Shown here: positions 23,145-54,968 of the stretch, one piece after another
Position numbering within the stretch: position 1 is the first letter of the stretch
Layout of the letters: every line of letters begins with the position of its first letter
From: Lamellibrachia columna
Lineage: Eukaryota > Annelida > Polychaeta > Sabellida > Siboglinidae
DNA length: 64,000 nt
Direction: 5' to 3'
Assembly: GCA_963662155.1 (NCBI GenBank)
Contig: OY759263.1
Span: 8,254,967-8,318,966, forward strand
Program-made: the position numbers and the translations under genes
The notes under the pieces: generated by a model
Databases searched by the model: none
What the model was told of the DNA's origin: nothing
Seen by the model: only the letters and a program-made list of their open reading frames with translations

Positions 23145-23232
23145 TAGGCAAAGTCAATCGCCCTACAATGTTTTTCTATCTGGCTGTTGCTACTAGTACA
23201 GAGACGAAGAGCGGGGCGAAATTTTTTGCCTA
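23145..23232. mobile_element. 88-bp Mutator-like MITE
   Basis: Shares about 55 bp at the left (TAGGCAAAGTCAATCGCCCT ... CTATCTGGCTGTTGCT) and about 33 bp at the right (GAGACGAAGAGCGGGGCGAA ... TTTGCCTA) with the 767-bp element at 17484-18250, so it looks like an internal-deletion derivative. Perfect 9-bp target duplication TCAAGTCTC at 23136-23144 and 23233-23241. Confidence 0.85.
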
Positions 23233-23242
23233 TCAAGTCTCA

Positions 23243-23408
23243 AGTAGTTATACTCCAAACAGCCCAATCTTGAGCTAACGCAGGAGTTTGGATACGGGCA
23301 AAGTGGGGTGAATGAAATTGCCCAAGCTTCGAAACGGCGGAGGTGGAATCGAACCACCGTCCTCTCGATCGACAGGTGGGTGCTCTAACCATTAGACCAC
23401 CGCTCCCC
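23243..23408 (-). mobile_element. tRNA-derived SINE (copy A)
   Basis: Read on the minus strand, a tRNA-like head begins GGGGAGCGGTGGTCTAATGG with RNA polymerase III A box (TGGTCTAATGG) and B box (GGTTCGATTCC) elements. Next comes a body starting CGTTTCGAAGCTTGGGCAAT and continuing TTCATTCACCCCACTTTGCC. The same body is found at 53517-53570 and, reversed and decayed, near 63090-63140. The body was not matched to a named SINE family. The 3' boundary is approximate. Confidence 0.8.
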
Positions 23409-23423
23409 ACTGGATGGAGCAGT

Positions 23424-24010
23424 ATCCCAGCAGGCACACCAATGTCGTTTTGACATTGAAAATAGGCAGAGATAAGATCGCGACGTCGGACAACATATAC
23501 GCAACGCCTATGCAACGTCGATCAACCTGCGTCGTACCAACGTCAAAGTTTGACGTTTGGACGTCGAATGGAGGTCGGTAGGCAACGTACATGAGTGGAC
23601 AACATACACTCAACGTCGATGTAACGTCAATCTACCTCTGTCGTAACAACGTCAAAGTTTGATGTTGTTTGGACGTCGAATTTGGGTCGGTATGCAACGT
23701 ACGTAAGTGGACAACATACACGCAACGTCAATGTAACGTTGATCAACTTCCGTCGTAACAACGTCAAAGTTTGACATTGTTAGGATGTTGAATTTGGGTC
23801 GGTATGCAACGTACGTAAGTGGACAACATACACGTAACGTCAATGTAACGTCGATCAACCTCAGTTGTAACAACGTCGAAGTTTGACGTTGTTAGAATGT
23901 CGAATTTAGGTCGTTACGCAACGTAAATAACTGGACAACATACATGCAACTTCAATGTAACATCGATCAATTAACCTCCGTCGTAACAACGTCGAAGTTT
24001 GACGTTGTTT
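23424..24010. repeat. ~110-bp subterminal tandem repeats of a DNA transposon
   Basis: Five diverged tandem units of about 105-113 bp, each with a palindromic core (arms CAACGTCAAA and TTTGACGTTG around one G), then GGACGTCGAATTTGGGTCGG-like sequence and TGGACAACATACACGCAACG. The array begins next to CCCAGCAGGCACACC, which looks like an element terminus. Such ACGT-rich subterminal arrays are common at ends of large animal DNA transposons. The other end was not found, and the superfamily is unassigned. Confidence 0.75.
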
Positions 24011-25455
24011 GAATTCTGCTGTTTGAAGTCGTCTCTGGCCTGTGACGCCATTCTAGCAGCTGGGACAGATGAATTCTTGATGATGCTGGTGACAGGGGCA
24101 CATCAGTGTAGTGGTGTGACAAGTAGCCGACGGTCTTGGGGCTGGCATCCCCAGATCCTCCAACGATGACAATGCTTCCATCCACTCCTTCACCAGCGAA
24201 AGAGGGATGCTGAAGTAAAGCAGTACCATGGAAGGACTCCTTCGCTGTTGTTGTACTGGGGCTGTGATCTATGTTATCTACAGCGGCAGTTGCGAACACT
24301 TTGCTACGCATCTTACGAGGGCAGACCACTTGCTCTCTGTTAAAATTTTGGCAGACACTGTTCCATATCTGAGTCGGAGAACGCGGTCATAGAAGTTGCT
24401 CATGCCCAGGTGTGACAGCTTGTGTACCAATTCCCTTTTACGTGTATGAGCGTACAACATCATCCCTGCGTACATGGGAACTGGCATCTCCTGCACAGCT
24501 TTGTGCCCGACAGTGACGGATACTGTGGTGGCACACGTCCTCTTGTGCTTGATGCTGTTGACCTTTGGGCGATGGCAAGTGCCGCAGGGGTTGAGTCTGC
24601 CATCTGGTCCTTCATGCTGGGACCCTCCAGGAACATGTTCACCAGGGCAAGCAGCAGTGATGGCACATATTGTTATTGGCATCTTTCAGGGAATCCATTG
24701 AAGGGTTTGGCTTCTCCAAACATATGGCGATGCACGATCTGTGCAGCACATGCAAGATGGACCGCATCGTTGTCATTGTCGAGCTCTCATGCTTTGGCAA
24801 GAGCAGCACCGACGTCTTCTTCAAATGCCATCAGGATATCTTTCCTCTTGTTGTGCGTCCGCATGTCAGGGAACTGGACGAGGAGTCTCTGCTTGAGTCG
24901 TGTGGAGTGGACCCTTGTGTCGAGCTTGACTTCTAGTTGTTCCATTCTGGACTGGTCCTTCAGACTGGGCCTTTCTGGCATGACTGTACAGAGTCCCATT
25001 AAGCGCTTGGTATGATACTTGGCTTCCAGGGCTACCATGTCCCCGGCACTGAGTCGCCTCAGCAATTCTGTGTCTTCATGAAGGACTGCGCAGGCTCGCA
25101 CCCGGCTGTCCATTTGAAATGTCGCTTGATGGAGACCGTCGGTCCCAGCAAGTTGTCCGGAGAAGAAACAAGCTTCTTGTGCCATATTCTCCGTCCTCGA
25201 TGAGCGTGAATATGACCTGGTGCATTTGCATGAGCCTGCATGTATGATGGTACTGAGCATTATTTGCAACCATGGCCGCTTCAATGCCATGGCCTTCATT
25301 GAGTCTTTCCAACTTAAGTGTTCCTGGAAGTTGTCCAAGCTCATTGAATTTGATGAAATTCTCTGCGAGTGAACTGTACCCACTCTCCATGTCTTGTCGC
25401 GTCTGGGAAGAACATGTCAGTGCTTCTGCCTTTTCCTCTTGACAAATGATACCTT
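23990..25455 (-). pseudogene. frameshifted copy of a multicopy uncharacterised invertebrate protein
   Basis: Similarity can be followed in order on the minus strand, switching frame several times: MESGYSSLAENFIKFNELGQ (25390), ACFFSGQLAGTDGLHQATFQ (near 25180), ELLRRLSAGDMVALEAKYHT (near 25070), RVHSTRLKQRLLVQFPDM (near 24900), HTRKRELVHKLSHLG (near 24440) and TAAVDNIDHSPSTTTAKESF (near 24280). I recall this order from a large uncharacterised family with many copies in mollusc and cnidarian genomes. Its function is not known to me. Several frameshifts and at least one deletion (after CTVMPERPSLKDQ) make this copy non-functional. It abuts the subterminal repeat array at 23424-24010. Confidence 0.65.
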
Positions 25456-25473
25456 CCAGTTAGTCTAAGTCTA

Positions 25474-25484
25474 CTACTACTACA

Positions 25485-25542
<58 letters not shown>
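25474..25542. repeat. (CTA)n microsatellite
   Basis: About 22 CTA trinucleotide units with one CAA interruption. Confidence 0.95.
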
Positions 25543-25543
<1 letters not shown>

Positions 25544-25725
25544 CACGTGCCAAGCCAGTTATTGTTATCTACATTCCCATTGGCTTCCATTCGGAACCTT
25601 GCTGTCTAATTAGACAAATTAGACTGATTTTTTTCTTGTACAAATCAAATAATTTGCTATTCCCTAAGCACCCTTGGACCTTCATCAAGCAATTAACCTC
25701 CACTGTCAACCTGCAAACCTCCCCA

Positions 25726-26270
25726 GTAGAGCAGGTATATAAAATAATAACTGCAGGTGGCCATTTTGTAAAATGGCTGCCCCTGTCGTCAGGGGCCAAA
25801 CCTGCGCTGGCTCAGCATTCAGATCTGTTCAGAATATGTGTGCCAAATTTGGTGCTTTTATCACAAAATGCACAATGTAATGGATATATATGTTGGTTTT
25901 ATGCCGCCCCACTAAGAAGAGACATGGCACTTCCCATGCATGCACACAAACAATAGTTAAGACCAGCAAAAAGGATAATAGCCTGGCCCTAGCTGTTCTG
26001 TTCAGTGTGTGTGTTGGGGGAAGGGGGTGTTTGGAAGGGTGAGCGTTTGTTGTTGCAGCTGCATGGACTGAAATTATTCTGTGTGTCGTACTGTGTTACT
26101 AATCTTTGTTAGTTCTGATGTAAACTGCAACAAGCGCACATGCATTCTACTTGCTTTTCAATGAAAATGCTACTGGCCAAATTGGCTCAGAAGGGTAATT
26201 TTTGTTTAGCAAAATCTGATGCCATGTGGTCTATGGCACAAATGAACACCGGTAGCACTAGCCTAGCTAA
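25726..26270. repeat. dispersed repeat, relative of the 51.4-kb fold-back element
   Basis: Positions 26108-26270 match 51590-51752 in the same orientation (TTAGTTCTGATGT ... AATGAAAATGCT ... TTTGTTTAGC ... GATGCCATGTGG ... CACCGG ... GCACTAGCCTA). The left end (CAGGTGGCCATTTTGTAAAA near 25754) is a weak inverted match to the right end. The middle (CCAAATTTGGTGCTTTTATC) resembles a widespread mollusc repeat, from memory. An older copy with decayed inverted ends. Confidence 0.5.
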
Positions 26271-29129
26271 TGATGGAGATGATTCTGTTTCAGACACAAG
26301 TTTTCACACTTACACTGCATGCACACAATACTTGTGGTGGGAGAAGCGCTTGTCACCTTCTCGTGGTTCCTACTGTGGATCATGACAGCAAACTTTGCTG
26401 TCATGTGAACGAAGAACAGCGCGCACCGACACTATCTTGTAAACCGTGGATATTGTGTTTGTTTGTTTTATACTTATGGGCTTGGTGCTCTGCAAAGTCA
26501 TATCGGTTGCTGACTCGAGATTGTAGGTGCACAGTTTTGTGACCTTAACATGTCTAGAGGGAAATGTGGTTGTTACCAATTAAATATTCAACTGCCACAT
26601 TATTCACACAGCTTGACGTCTAAAATGATGGTGATACGGCGCCTATTTGTATGATGGCAATAGTGTATATTGCTGATAATCTTTGCTAACTGCTTTTGTA
26701 ATAAATAAATAAATGCAGTCAATATTTGTTTTGTAGGTATTTCCTCACACTCCACAATAACACGAAACTCAAGGCAGGTACTGTGAATAGTATAGTTTTA
26801 AGTGAGCATTTTTTCAAGTATATATTTTGCACTAGTACGCATAATTGCAATACTTTTCGACAGCTCCAAAGTTATCGTCCTATTAAAACACCTTGAAATT
26901 TACTTACATATATAATTTCAATATCATTGATTTTTACTTAAGTACTGGCTTTTTTATAGTTACTAAATAGCATGAAATTAAATTCCAACACATTAAGTGA
27001 TAATTTATTAACTACAAACAACAACAAAAAATATTGGTGTCATCAGCAAAAGGAATTCAATTTAACAGTGATGAATTACATGTATGTAAAGCACCTAGAT
27101 TGATCGGGCCCTGTATATCTACTTTATTATATTATCATTTGTAAGCATCACTTCTATCCAGCTGCACTGTTCGCTGCTTGTATACTATGCAATGGGGCTC
27201 TCGAACGAACGAACAAAAAACGAACATGAACGAAGAGTCATCACGGTTACACGCAATCTTTACGCTGCATATCAAGCGTATGTAGTAGTATCATATATGC
27301 ATATGTAATATTTATTTAGAGAGAGACCAAACCACGCCACTACGACAAGTGGACAACAAACCAGGAGAATCTTCACAAATATCAATGTGTGATAACATTG
27401 TACATGCACAACTACTCAACACATTTGGAAACAGTTTTATTGAGTAATACAAAGGGTTGTTGTACATTTACATACATTTCAGATGCAACTGTTACTACAC
27501 AGCATGTTTTACTTAACTAAGACATGTACTTGTTTTGTATCAAAGAAATTAATGGTTAATAAATTAGTGTTACATTGTACTCTTTTTGTAGCAGTAATTT
27601 ATTTCAATTATTTAGATTAATATGGAATACAAATGCTGATCAAAATACTAACAATAAATAAATAAACTAATACTGTTGAGGACAAACTGATACTGCTAAT
27701 AAACAGGGTGGAGTAATAAAACAGAAACTGTAAAATGATTGTTTAGTCAGATGTGAAATAAGTTCTGTAAGAAATATGAATATAAATAATAGTCAATTAA
27801 TAAATTATTATTATTCCATCTAATGAAGTATGTAATACAAATTCACATTATTATGTGTGACTATTCCAGTAAATATTCAATGATTCAACCTCAAATTTGT
27901 TAGTTAGGGAATGTGAAAAAAATTATTATGCACCCCGTTCTATTATACCTATATGAAAGGTTTGTCATGCTGTTTAACTACCTACTCCATCTATCTACAT
28001 ATATTATAATCACTTTATTAGTTGTTTATAGATAATCACTTATAATAATAAAAAATACACTGTTCAACTTCTATAAAGGCTTCCTAAATTTTCAGCGCTG
28101 ACAGTCTTCCGATTTATTAGTATAAAAAACAACTACGGATAATGAATAGATAAACTATATCTCATGAAAATTCAATTTGATTTTACAGGATTTTACAGAA
28201 AATAAATTGTTTAGTGTAGATTTTTTATTAAGATTACTATAAAGCTTTGCATCTCCATAATTCCTGATAATTTATCCCAATAAACATGCACCTTTTAGGG
28301 TAAAATATAATTTCTGCTTTGTACAATCTGGATTTAAAAATAACCAGTGCACATTTCTGTGTAAAATCCAACAACCATGTCGCAGCATTAAGTCAACTAA
28401 ATGCAAACAAAATGGATGTATCAAACATGCCATTCATTAGAAATAACAAGCAATGAATTCCAGCACAGGTGGAGTGAAATGGAGTGTGCTTCACATATCT
28501 CATACAGAGAGCATTAGCTAAGTAAACCCATGTAAGAATCTGAATAAGAATCACAAAGCAATGTTGCATGTTGTCCATTCTAACCAAACCTCCATATTAT
28601 GTACACAACACTTTCCATTATGGACAACATTTTCCATTATGGACAACAAGTCTCTGTCAGTCACGGTGTTTAGCTTTCCATTAATACAAACAAGCTGTAT
28701 ATGTATATATATAAAATAACAAATACACGTATCAGTTGCACATAACTACATACAAAATTCATTACAGTGAGAAATCTTAAATTACTAAATACATAGCATA
28801 TAGAGAACACAGAACACACAGAAACATAGACAATAATTTTATCACAGAAAGAAATCTTTAAACTAACTCATGTAAATACTCGGTTCATTTGTACACAACT
28901 AAAAACAATTTATCACAATGGCCAATCTTAAATTAAACTGATACAAATCAAGTGTACAACGTTAAAGAACAATTCATCATACGATAATCAGGTTTGCATA
29001 TTAAATGCAGTCAAGATCCCTTTTGACAGAAATTAGATTTATAGACCCGCAGTCGACATCATGATCATGACCTGAAGATGTTCACTGGAACATCTTTACT
29101 GAGTCTTCAAATCTGCTCATATCAGAAGC
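26271..29129. other. AT-rich intergenic DNA
   Basis: No recognised gene. Contains a possible SINE/LINE tail at 27083-27122 and a small duplication (TTCCATTATGGACAACA twice, 28612-28650). Confidence 0.4.
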
Positions 29130-29550
29130 CATCAAACTCCTCAACTGATTTAGCCAATCACAAATCAGGTTCCTTGATGTACAAATCTGTAGTGTGTGAA
29201 TAGTTTAAGTAATATATACAGTCAGTTTAATAAAAGTGTGCACATTTTTTATAAAATCATCAATCGAATTGACTTTGATGGTTAAACTGGGTAACCTACC
29301 AAAGTGTGAATATTTATGGTGTTACAGTATATATATAGAGCCGGATCAGCTTTGCAATTTTTTCTGGATCTGTTAAAACATTATTGAAATGTTTGTTTGA
29401 TTATTTCACGAAAACTAAACAACAAATTTGTACAAATGAGCTAGCAAGTTATGTGAATACTAGATAGGTTCATTTGTTCATAAAATGAGTCTGAAACAAG
29501 ATGTGCAAAACAATCAAATTGAGGAGGGTCCATTAAACCCAAATAAAACT
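29130..29550 (+). repeat. diverged dispersed repeat (copy 1)
   Basis: Collinear with 39270-39615: TTTAGCCAATCACAAATCA / TTTAGCCTATCACAAATCA; TTTCACGAAAACTAAACAAC / TTTCACTAAAACTAAATAAC; CAAATGAGCTAGCA / CAAACGAGCTAACA; CTAGATAGGTT in both; and TTGAGGAGGGTCC / CCGAGGAGGGACC near the end. CTCCTCAA at the left and TTGAGGAG at the right suggest short terminal inverted repeats, so it may be an old MITE. Confidence 0.55.
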
Positions 29551-30665
29551 CACTGTGTACATAAAATCGTAGATACAATCAAAATGTTGCCAGTAGCAGT
29601 TTAAAGCAAACATTAGTGCATAATAATGATCACAATAACTCCCCGAAACATTCCCTGTGTGTGTTATAGCATTCACGGTTACATTTTAATACATATATAT
29701 CAAATCATTTTTCAACTTATGGTGGGTGTCAGTACCCAATTAAACAACTTCTCTGCCATGAAATCAATAATCCAACACACACATTTACTACCCTCAATTC
29801 CTTCCAGAATAAACAGTAGAAATGCATGTAGTCCAGAGACTTTGAGAAAGGTTAAATTATTAAAGATATGCTTCATTATACTATATCACAGCTTCGCTTC
29901 ATGCAAGTAAAGGATTGGGAATGCATTTGATACACACAGTCCAAATAAATATCCTTAACCAGTACTAATTCGATTAACTTACAACTATGCTTAGCTGCAA
30001 ATCTAAATAACGGTTCAATAAATAAATGGTATTTTCACATTTCTGGTGGTGTTCATTAAAATAATTAGAGTACTCCCTCCAAGCGTTGTATGGTATTATT
30101 TAAACAGACATGGGTGTTTTATTAGTGTATTTAGATAAAGAATTAATTCAATATAAAAATGTATTTCTTATTTACTAAAATGATGGTTTAACGTGCATCA
30201 TCATATAGTCGGTGGTTATTTCACTACTAAGCCTACATGGATGCCCAAGAACATATTAGCTTAAACCACTATTTTGTAGCACGACAGTTCATTGGCTGAT
30301 GAGGGTATAGGACAAAGTTTAGTTGCATGTATGATGAGGTGGATCCAACAAGGATGGTCACAAAACAACACCACTGACTTACAATGACACATCAACTTAG
30401 TTATTGTGATGATAAGTCAATGATTATGTAAAAAAACACTTAAAAAGCTATGTTACCCAGTTGATAACCAGATATGTCATGACTTTAACTATGTACAATT
30501 CACCAGCATATTCCATTAACAACTACATATACTGATCTCATCAATGCACACCTTCAAACGCATTGTACACTGCATTCCTAATTTCTTTTAGCAGAAATGT
30601 AGCATGCTGCAATTCCACCAGATGGCATCACTTTAACCAAGCCAGGCTACCAGGTAAGGGCTGCC
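29551..30665. other. 3' flank of the DCLK gene, likely 3' UTR in part
   Basis: AT-rich with no other gene. The DCLK stop is at 30666-30668, so its 3' UTR should begin here on the minus strand. An AATAAA-type signal on the minus strand (plus TTTATT near 30117) is possible but unremarkable in such AT-rich DNA. Confidence 0.35.
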
Positions 30666-49108
<18,443 letters not shown>

Positions 49109-49439
49109 CCTCTCACTATTGGCGATGTATTGTCATATGACAGCTAACAGATCTCACCACCACGTGGCTTGTATTGTATTGGCAATGTACACTAGTGGTC
49201 ACTGTATGTAGCCATCATCACGCATCAGTGAAACCCTGAAACACCCGTAAAGTAACAAATTAGTAATTTGTATGTAAAGTTTAACTATGCCTTGCCGGCA
49301 CAAATATACAATATCGTATTACTTTTAAGATCTCTACTATTACCTATCAGGCGTTTTCACTGTCCTAAGGCAACCGGCACATTTATATTCACTGCTCACT
49401 CCTGCAAGAATGCCCTGATTGCTTAAATCATCTAGTTTT

Positions 49440-49590
49440 CATCTACTTTCTGTTCCCAGAGTTGAAGCAAATGTTGGAATTACGGTTTTCTCGGTGACCG
49501 CACCAACTCTTTGGAATTCACTCCATATTAGTGTTAGGTCAGTAGGAAACATCATAAAATGTTGCTGTCTTTTGAAAACTTTTTAACCGT
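49440..49590 (+). pseudogene. LINE 3' fragment
   Basis: Encodes VFSVTAPTLWNSLHISVRSV followed by a degenerate LLKTF block, the usual last conserved segment of CR1/L2/jockey-like reverse-transcriptase proteins (FSxxAPxLWNSLPxxIR...FKxxLKTxLF). It lies just upstream of DCLK, opposite in sense. Confidence 0.65.
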
Positions 49591-50653
49591 GCCTTCCCTC
49601 CCTGGTTCCCAAGTGGATCCATCTGTTGACAACTTTAACATTGATACACTCGGGTCTCAGAGGATTTAATCATGACAGAAGTTTTTGTATTATTATTATT
49701 ACAATTAACACTGAGCTCTGGAGCAGTCTATAGCAATCTTAAAAGCCAGCACATTATCTCACCCAGCTGTATTAATCAATGAAGTCATATACTGAAAAGG
49801 TCCACACAATCCCAGGCGTCTGCTCTAACACAATGTCCGGTGCAAATAGGTCACGGTGATTTACATGTATGATATAACCACTAACCAGTAACCACCAGTA
49901 CTACTGATGACATCCACTTTTAACAGACCTGGGTTCCAACACATGTGCATTACTTAATTTTACGAATCCAACTAAGAGCCATTACTGGTGATGTCTGCAT
50001 TTTATAAGAGTCAATAGTTTGCTGTACTTTGTAAGGTAAACAAACCCATTTGTGAGCCACCACTGAAACTGACAGGAGAGCTGAGAAAGCTGAAACTTGA
50101 TTGGTCAACAGTTAATTTGGTCATCCAATGCTACTTGACAATAAGGATGAAACACGTATATGATGCAAAACGAATTTTTATTGGCCGACTGATGACCGAG
50201 CAACCAATCAATGGCCGTGATCTATTTTTAGCGGCTAGTTGAGCACGTGGCGATTTTCTGAATGCGCTATTGATTTTATTTGGGAAAAGGGGATAAGGTG
50301 ATTGAACAGTTGCCTGATTATATCACAAAATGTGATGTGCCAGGCAGCCAGGGAAAACACTACAGAGATAACAATAACTGTACAGATGGTTGTTTAGCAT
50401 TGGTTAAGCATGCTACAAATGGGCAGAAAGATTATCAGGACAAAACGCTCAAGCCAAAGGCAAGAAGGTTGCATTACGAGACTTATGACTATCAAATTAT
50501 ATATTGCCATTGGCATTGGCTTGGGATCAGCATTTATATTTCATACAGCTACTCAGTCCTCTGCGAGAGTCAAAGACTATTTGTTGATTGACATTCTTCC
50601 TACACCTTTATTATTTAATGTTTGTAACTTATGCTAATGTAACTGGTGAAAGA

Positions 50654-50655
<2 letters not shown>
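49591..50655. other. 5' flank of DCLK, no gene recognised
   Basis: Would contain the DCLK promoter or 5' UTR exons if they are close. A 103-codon plus frame at 50280-50591 has no recognised domain. Confidence 0.4.

Positions 50656-50656
<1 letters not shown>

Positions 50657-50724
<68 letters not shown>
50657..50724. repeat. (TA)n microsatellite
   Basis: About 33 TA units. Confidence 0.95.
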
Positions 50725-50726
<2 letters not shown>

Positions 50727-50849
50727 TTATATATATGAAGTTCTGACAATGACTTATTGACATTGTCACTCAAAAGTATCGTTTCCTCAGTTGTATTCTT
50801 GGACATTTTGTGGTTGATAATTATTCTAGGCTTTCGCAGTTTTTATTTC

Positions 50850-50920
50850 ACTTGTACTACTTGTACACTTGTACTTGTACACTTGTACTTGTACACTTGT
50901 ACTTGTACACTTGTACTACT
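50850..50920. repeat. 14-bp tandem repeat
   Basis: TTGTACACTTGTAC-type units, about five copies; each unit is nearly self-complementary. Confidence 0.85.
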
Positions 50921-51119
50921 GTCGCAAAGATTTCAGAACTTCACGGCTAATTTTCAGTGGGAAGCAGAACATTTTTATTTTCATTCCTGCCCTGGTTGTT
51001 CATATCCACGAGGTTGGCTAAAATAGTTTTTCTTTTTATTAGTTATTTGATCAATGATATATATATAATTTTAAATGGCTAATACTCTTGACTACACACA
51101 CACCTATATATATATGTAT

Positions 51120-51357
51120 ATATTATATATATATATATATGTATATGTACATGTACATGTGCATGTGCATGTGCATGTGCATGTGCATGTGCATGTGCAT
51201 GTGCATGTGCATGTGCATGTGCATGTGCATGTGCATGTGCATGTGCATGTGCATGTGCATGTGCATGTGCATGTGCATGTGCATGTGCATGTGCATGTGC
51301 ATGTGCATGTGCATGTGCATGTGCATGTGCATGTGCATGTGCATGTGCATGTGCATG

Positions 51358-51425
<68 letters not shown>

Positions 51426-51433
51426 TATATATA
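51120..51433. repeat. (TGTGCA)n then (ATACAT)n hexanucleotide arrays
   Basis: About 34 TGTGCA units (51157-51357) followed by about 11 ATACAT units and a TA run. The array is purest in the centre with graded transitions (TGTACA at both edges). Long His-Val, Met-Cys and Met-His frames across it are artefacts. Confidence 0.95.
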
Positions 51434-53439
<2,006 letters not shown>

Positions 53440-53442
53440 TCG

Positions 53443-53650
53443 TGGGGCGGGGTAGCTTGAGTGGCACTGGACTGTCAAACCTCAGACAGGGGTTTGAATC
53501 CACCTGCTGCCGTTTCAAAACTTTGGCAATTTCATTCACCCCACTTTGCCTGTGTCTTTTGGAACTGAAAATAAAAGCTGTTGGTCCCGTCTACCTAGTG
53601 AATATGCTGGAGGAAAAAAAGATCCCACACAGGGGGTAAACGTGTTGTGA
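53443..53650 (+). mobile_element. tRNA-derived SINE (copy B)
   Basis: GGGGCGGGGTAGCTTGAGTG opens a tRNA-like head with an A-box-like TAGCTTGAGTGG and B-box GGTTTGAATCC. It is followed by CCGTTTCAAAACTTTGGCAA and TTCATTCACCCCACTTTGCC, the same body as copy A at 23243-23408. The heads differ more than the body, as in families that exchange tRNA heads. Confidence 0.75.
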
Positions 53651-54480
53651 ACTCACTAATTCTACATAAGTAAAACTCTTAAAATTAGCCATTCCTGCAT
53701 TAGTCCTGGACAAGCTGTTTGGGGTATAACCTCGTAAGATGTACGTCTCCAGTGAAGTTGACGTGGCCAGGAGTGTGATCACCCGGCCTCAGTGCCAGCA
53801 CTGAAAGTTTGCACGGCACAAAATTCTTATTTTACTCTCTAGTACAAGCATCATAAGACATGCATAACCTACCTGCACTCACTTCTGATAATGCACCAGT
53901 TGCTGAACACAAACTAATGAGACTAATTAACTTGATCTATTTACTCTGGTTAGACAAATGCATAAGTTTGAAAACACTTCTATATATTACAAAGCCACTT
54001 CAAAGAACACTCTCTGAATCCTATTCTAGGCACGTATAATTAATTTACTTTGATGCGAAATGTAAGCAGTTAACTTTTAATTAATATTTTTTTATAAACA
54101 AAAACTTTGTTCACAGTTTCTTCCACACATTGTTATTTGACCTCAAACATAGCATCGGCAATCATGGGAATGAATGAGGTGGTAAATTTTTTGCTTAATT
54201 AATTTCTGTACTTTGAAACAATTTATTTTAATATTTATCACACTGAACTGGCCAGTTATTTCACCTGCCACCAAATTGGTCCTATCTTTGGCCTAAACAG
54301 CCACTTAGCAGCCCAAGTGAACAATGAGTAAATGTGTCTGGCTGTCAACAGAGAAGACAATACAACAAAAGTTGGCACAGCCCCAGGCATACTAATCCAG
54401 ATTCCTCTGAACAGCTATTCTGGCAGGTAGCTACTAGCTAGCTATATTCAGCTACACATTTCTCTGATCAATGCTCTATG
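53651..54480. other. unassigned AT-rich sequence
   Basis: No gene was recognised. The last 30 bases (AGCTACACATTTCTCTGATC...) recur at 56610-56645. Confidence 0.4.
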
Positions 54481-54809
54481 TTAAAGTGAAACCAAAGGCA
54501 TCGTTTTGGGCCTTTGCCCCTATAAGAGTGCCTAAAAACTAACCATTTGCAACTATAATCAGGAATATCATGCAAGTGGTTAACTGGGAATATGTTCTAA
54601 AAGTGCAAAATTCTGGTGTTATGTAATTTTTCATGGAAGCTGACATATTCATCAGTGTTTGTAATTTTGACCAATCAGCAGCGAGCAGCCTCTTAACCCC
54701 TGAGGCGATTATGACATAGGATGTGCGTATCGAGTGTGTATTTTTAACGTCGTTGAGGTTACATTTTTATTTGCTTTTATATTGGATTTACACGACAAAA
54801 ATTATTACA

Positions 54810-54968
54810 ATGCCGTACTGTGCAGCATTCGGATGTAAGCATCATTCAGCGAAGTATAGAGAGTTGTCGTTAAAGCCTGAAGCGGTACAGACAATCTTCC
54901 AGCATGTACCTCAACTGAAGACTTCGACAACACACAAATACTCGATTAAGAGAACTGTCGGAATGTAA
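54810..54968 (+). pseudogene. THAP-domain N-terminus
   Basis: ATG opens MPYCAAFGCKHHSAK, the canonical start of a THAP C2CH zinc finger (M-P-x-C-x3-x-C). The frame then loses the family pattern and stops at 54968. The nearby AAG/GTTAGT (54967-54976) is a possible donor. THAP fingers bind DNA in transposases and host factors. Confidence 0.5.

Noticed and set aside
23330..23408. A functional tRNA gene on the minus strand
   Set aside because: A and B boxes are present but acceptor and anticodon arms do not form a cloverleaf with a defined anticodon, and it continues into a SINE body also found at 53.5 kb.
24422..25015. 197-codon plus-strand frame
   Set aside because: It lies opposite the minus-strand uncharacterised protein remnant, whose recognisable motifs explain the composition; the plus frame shows no domain.
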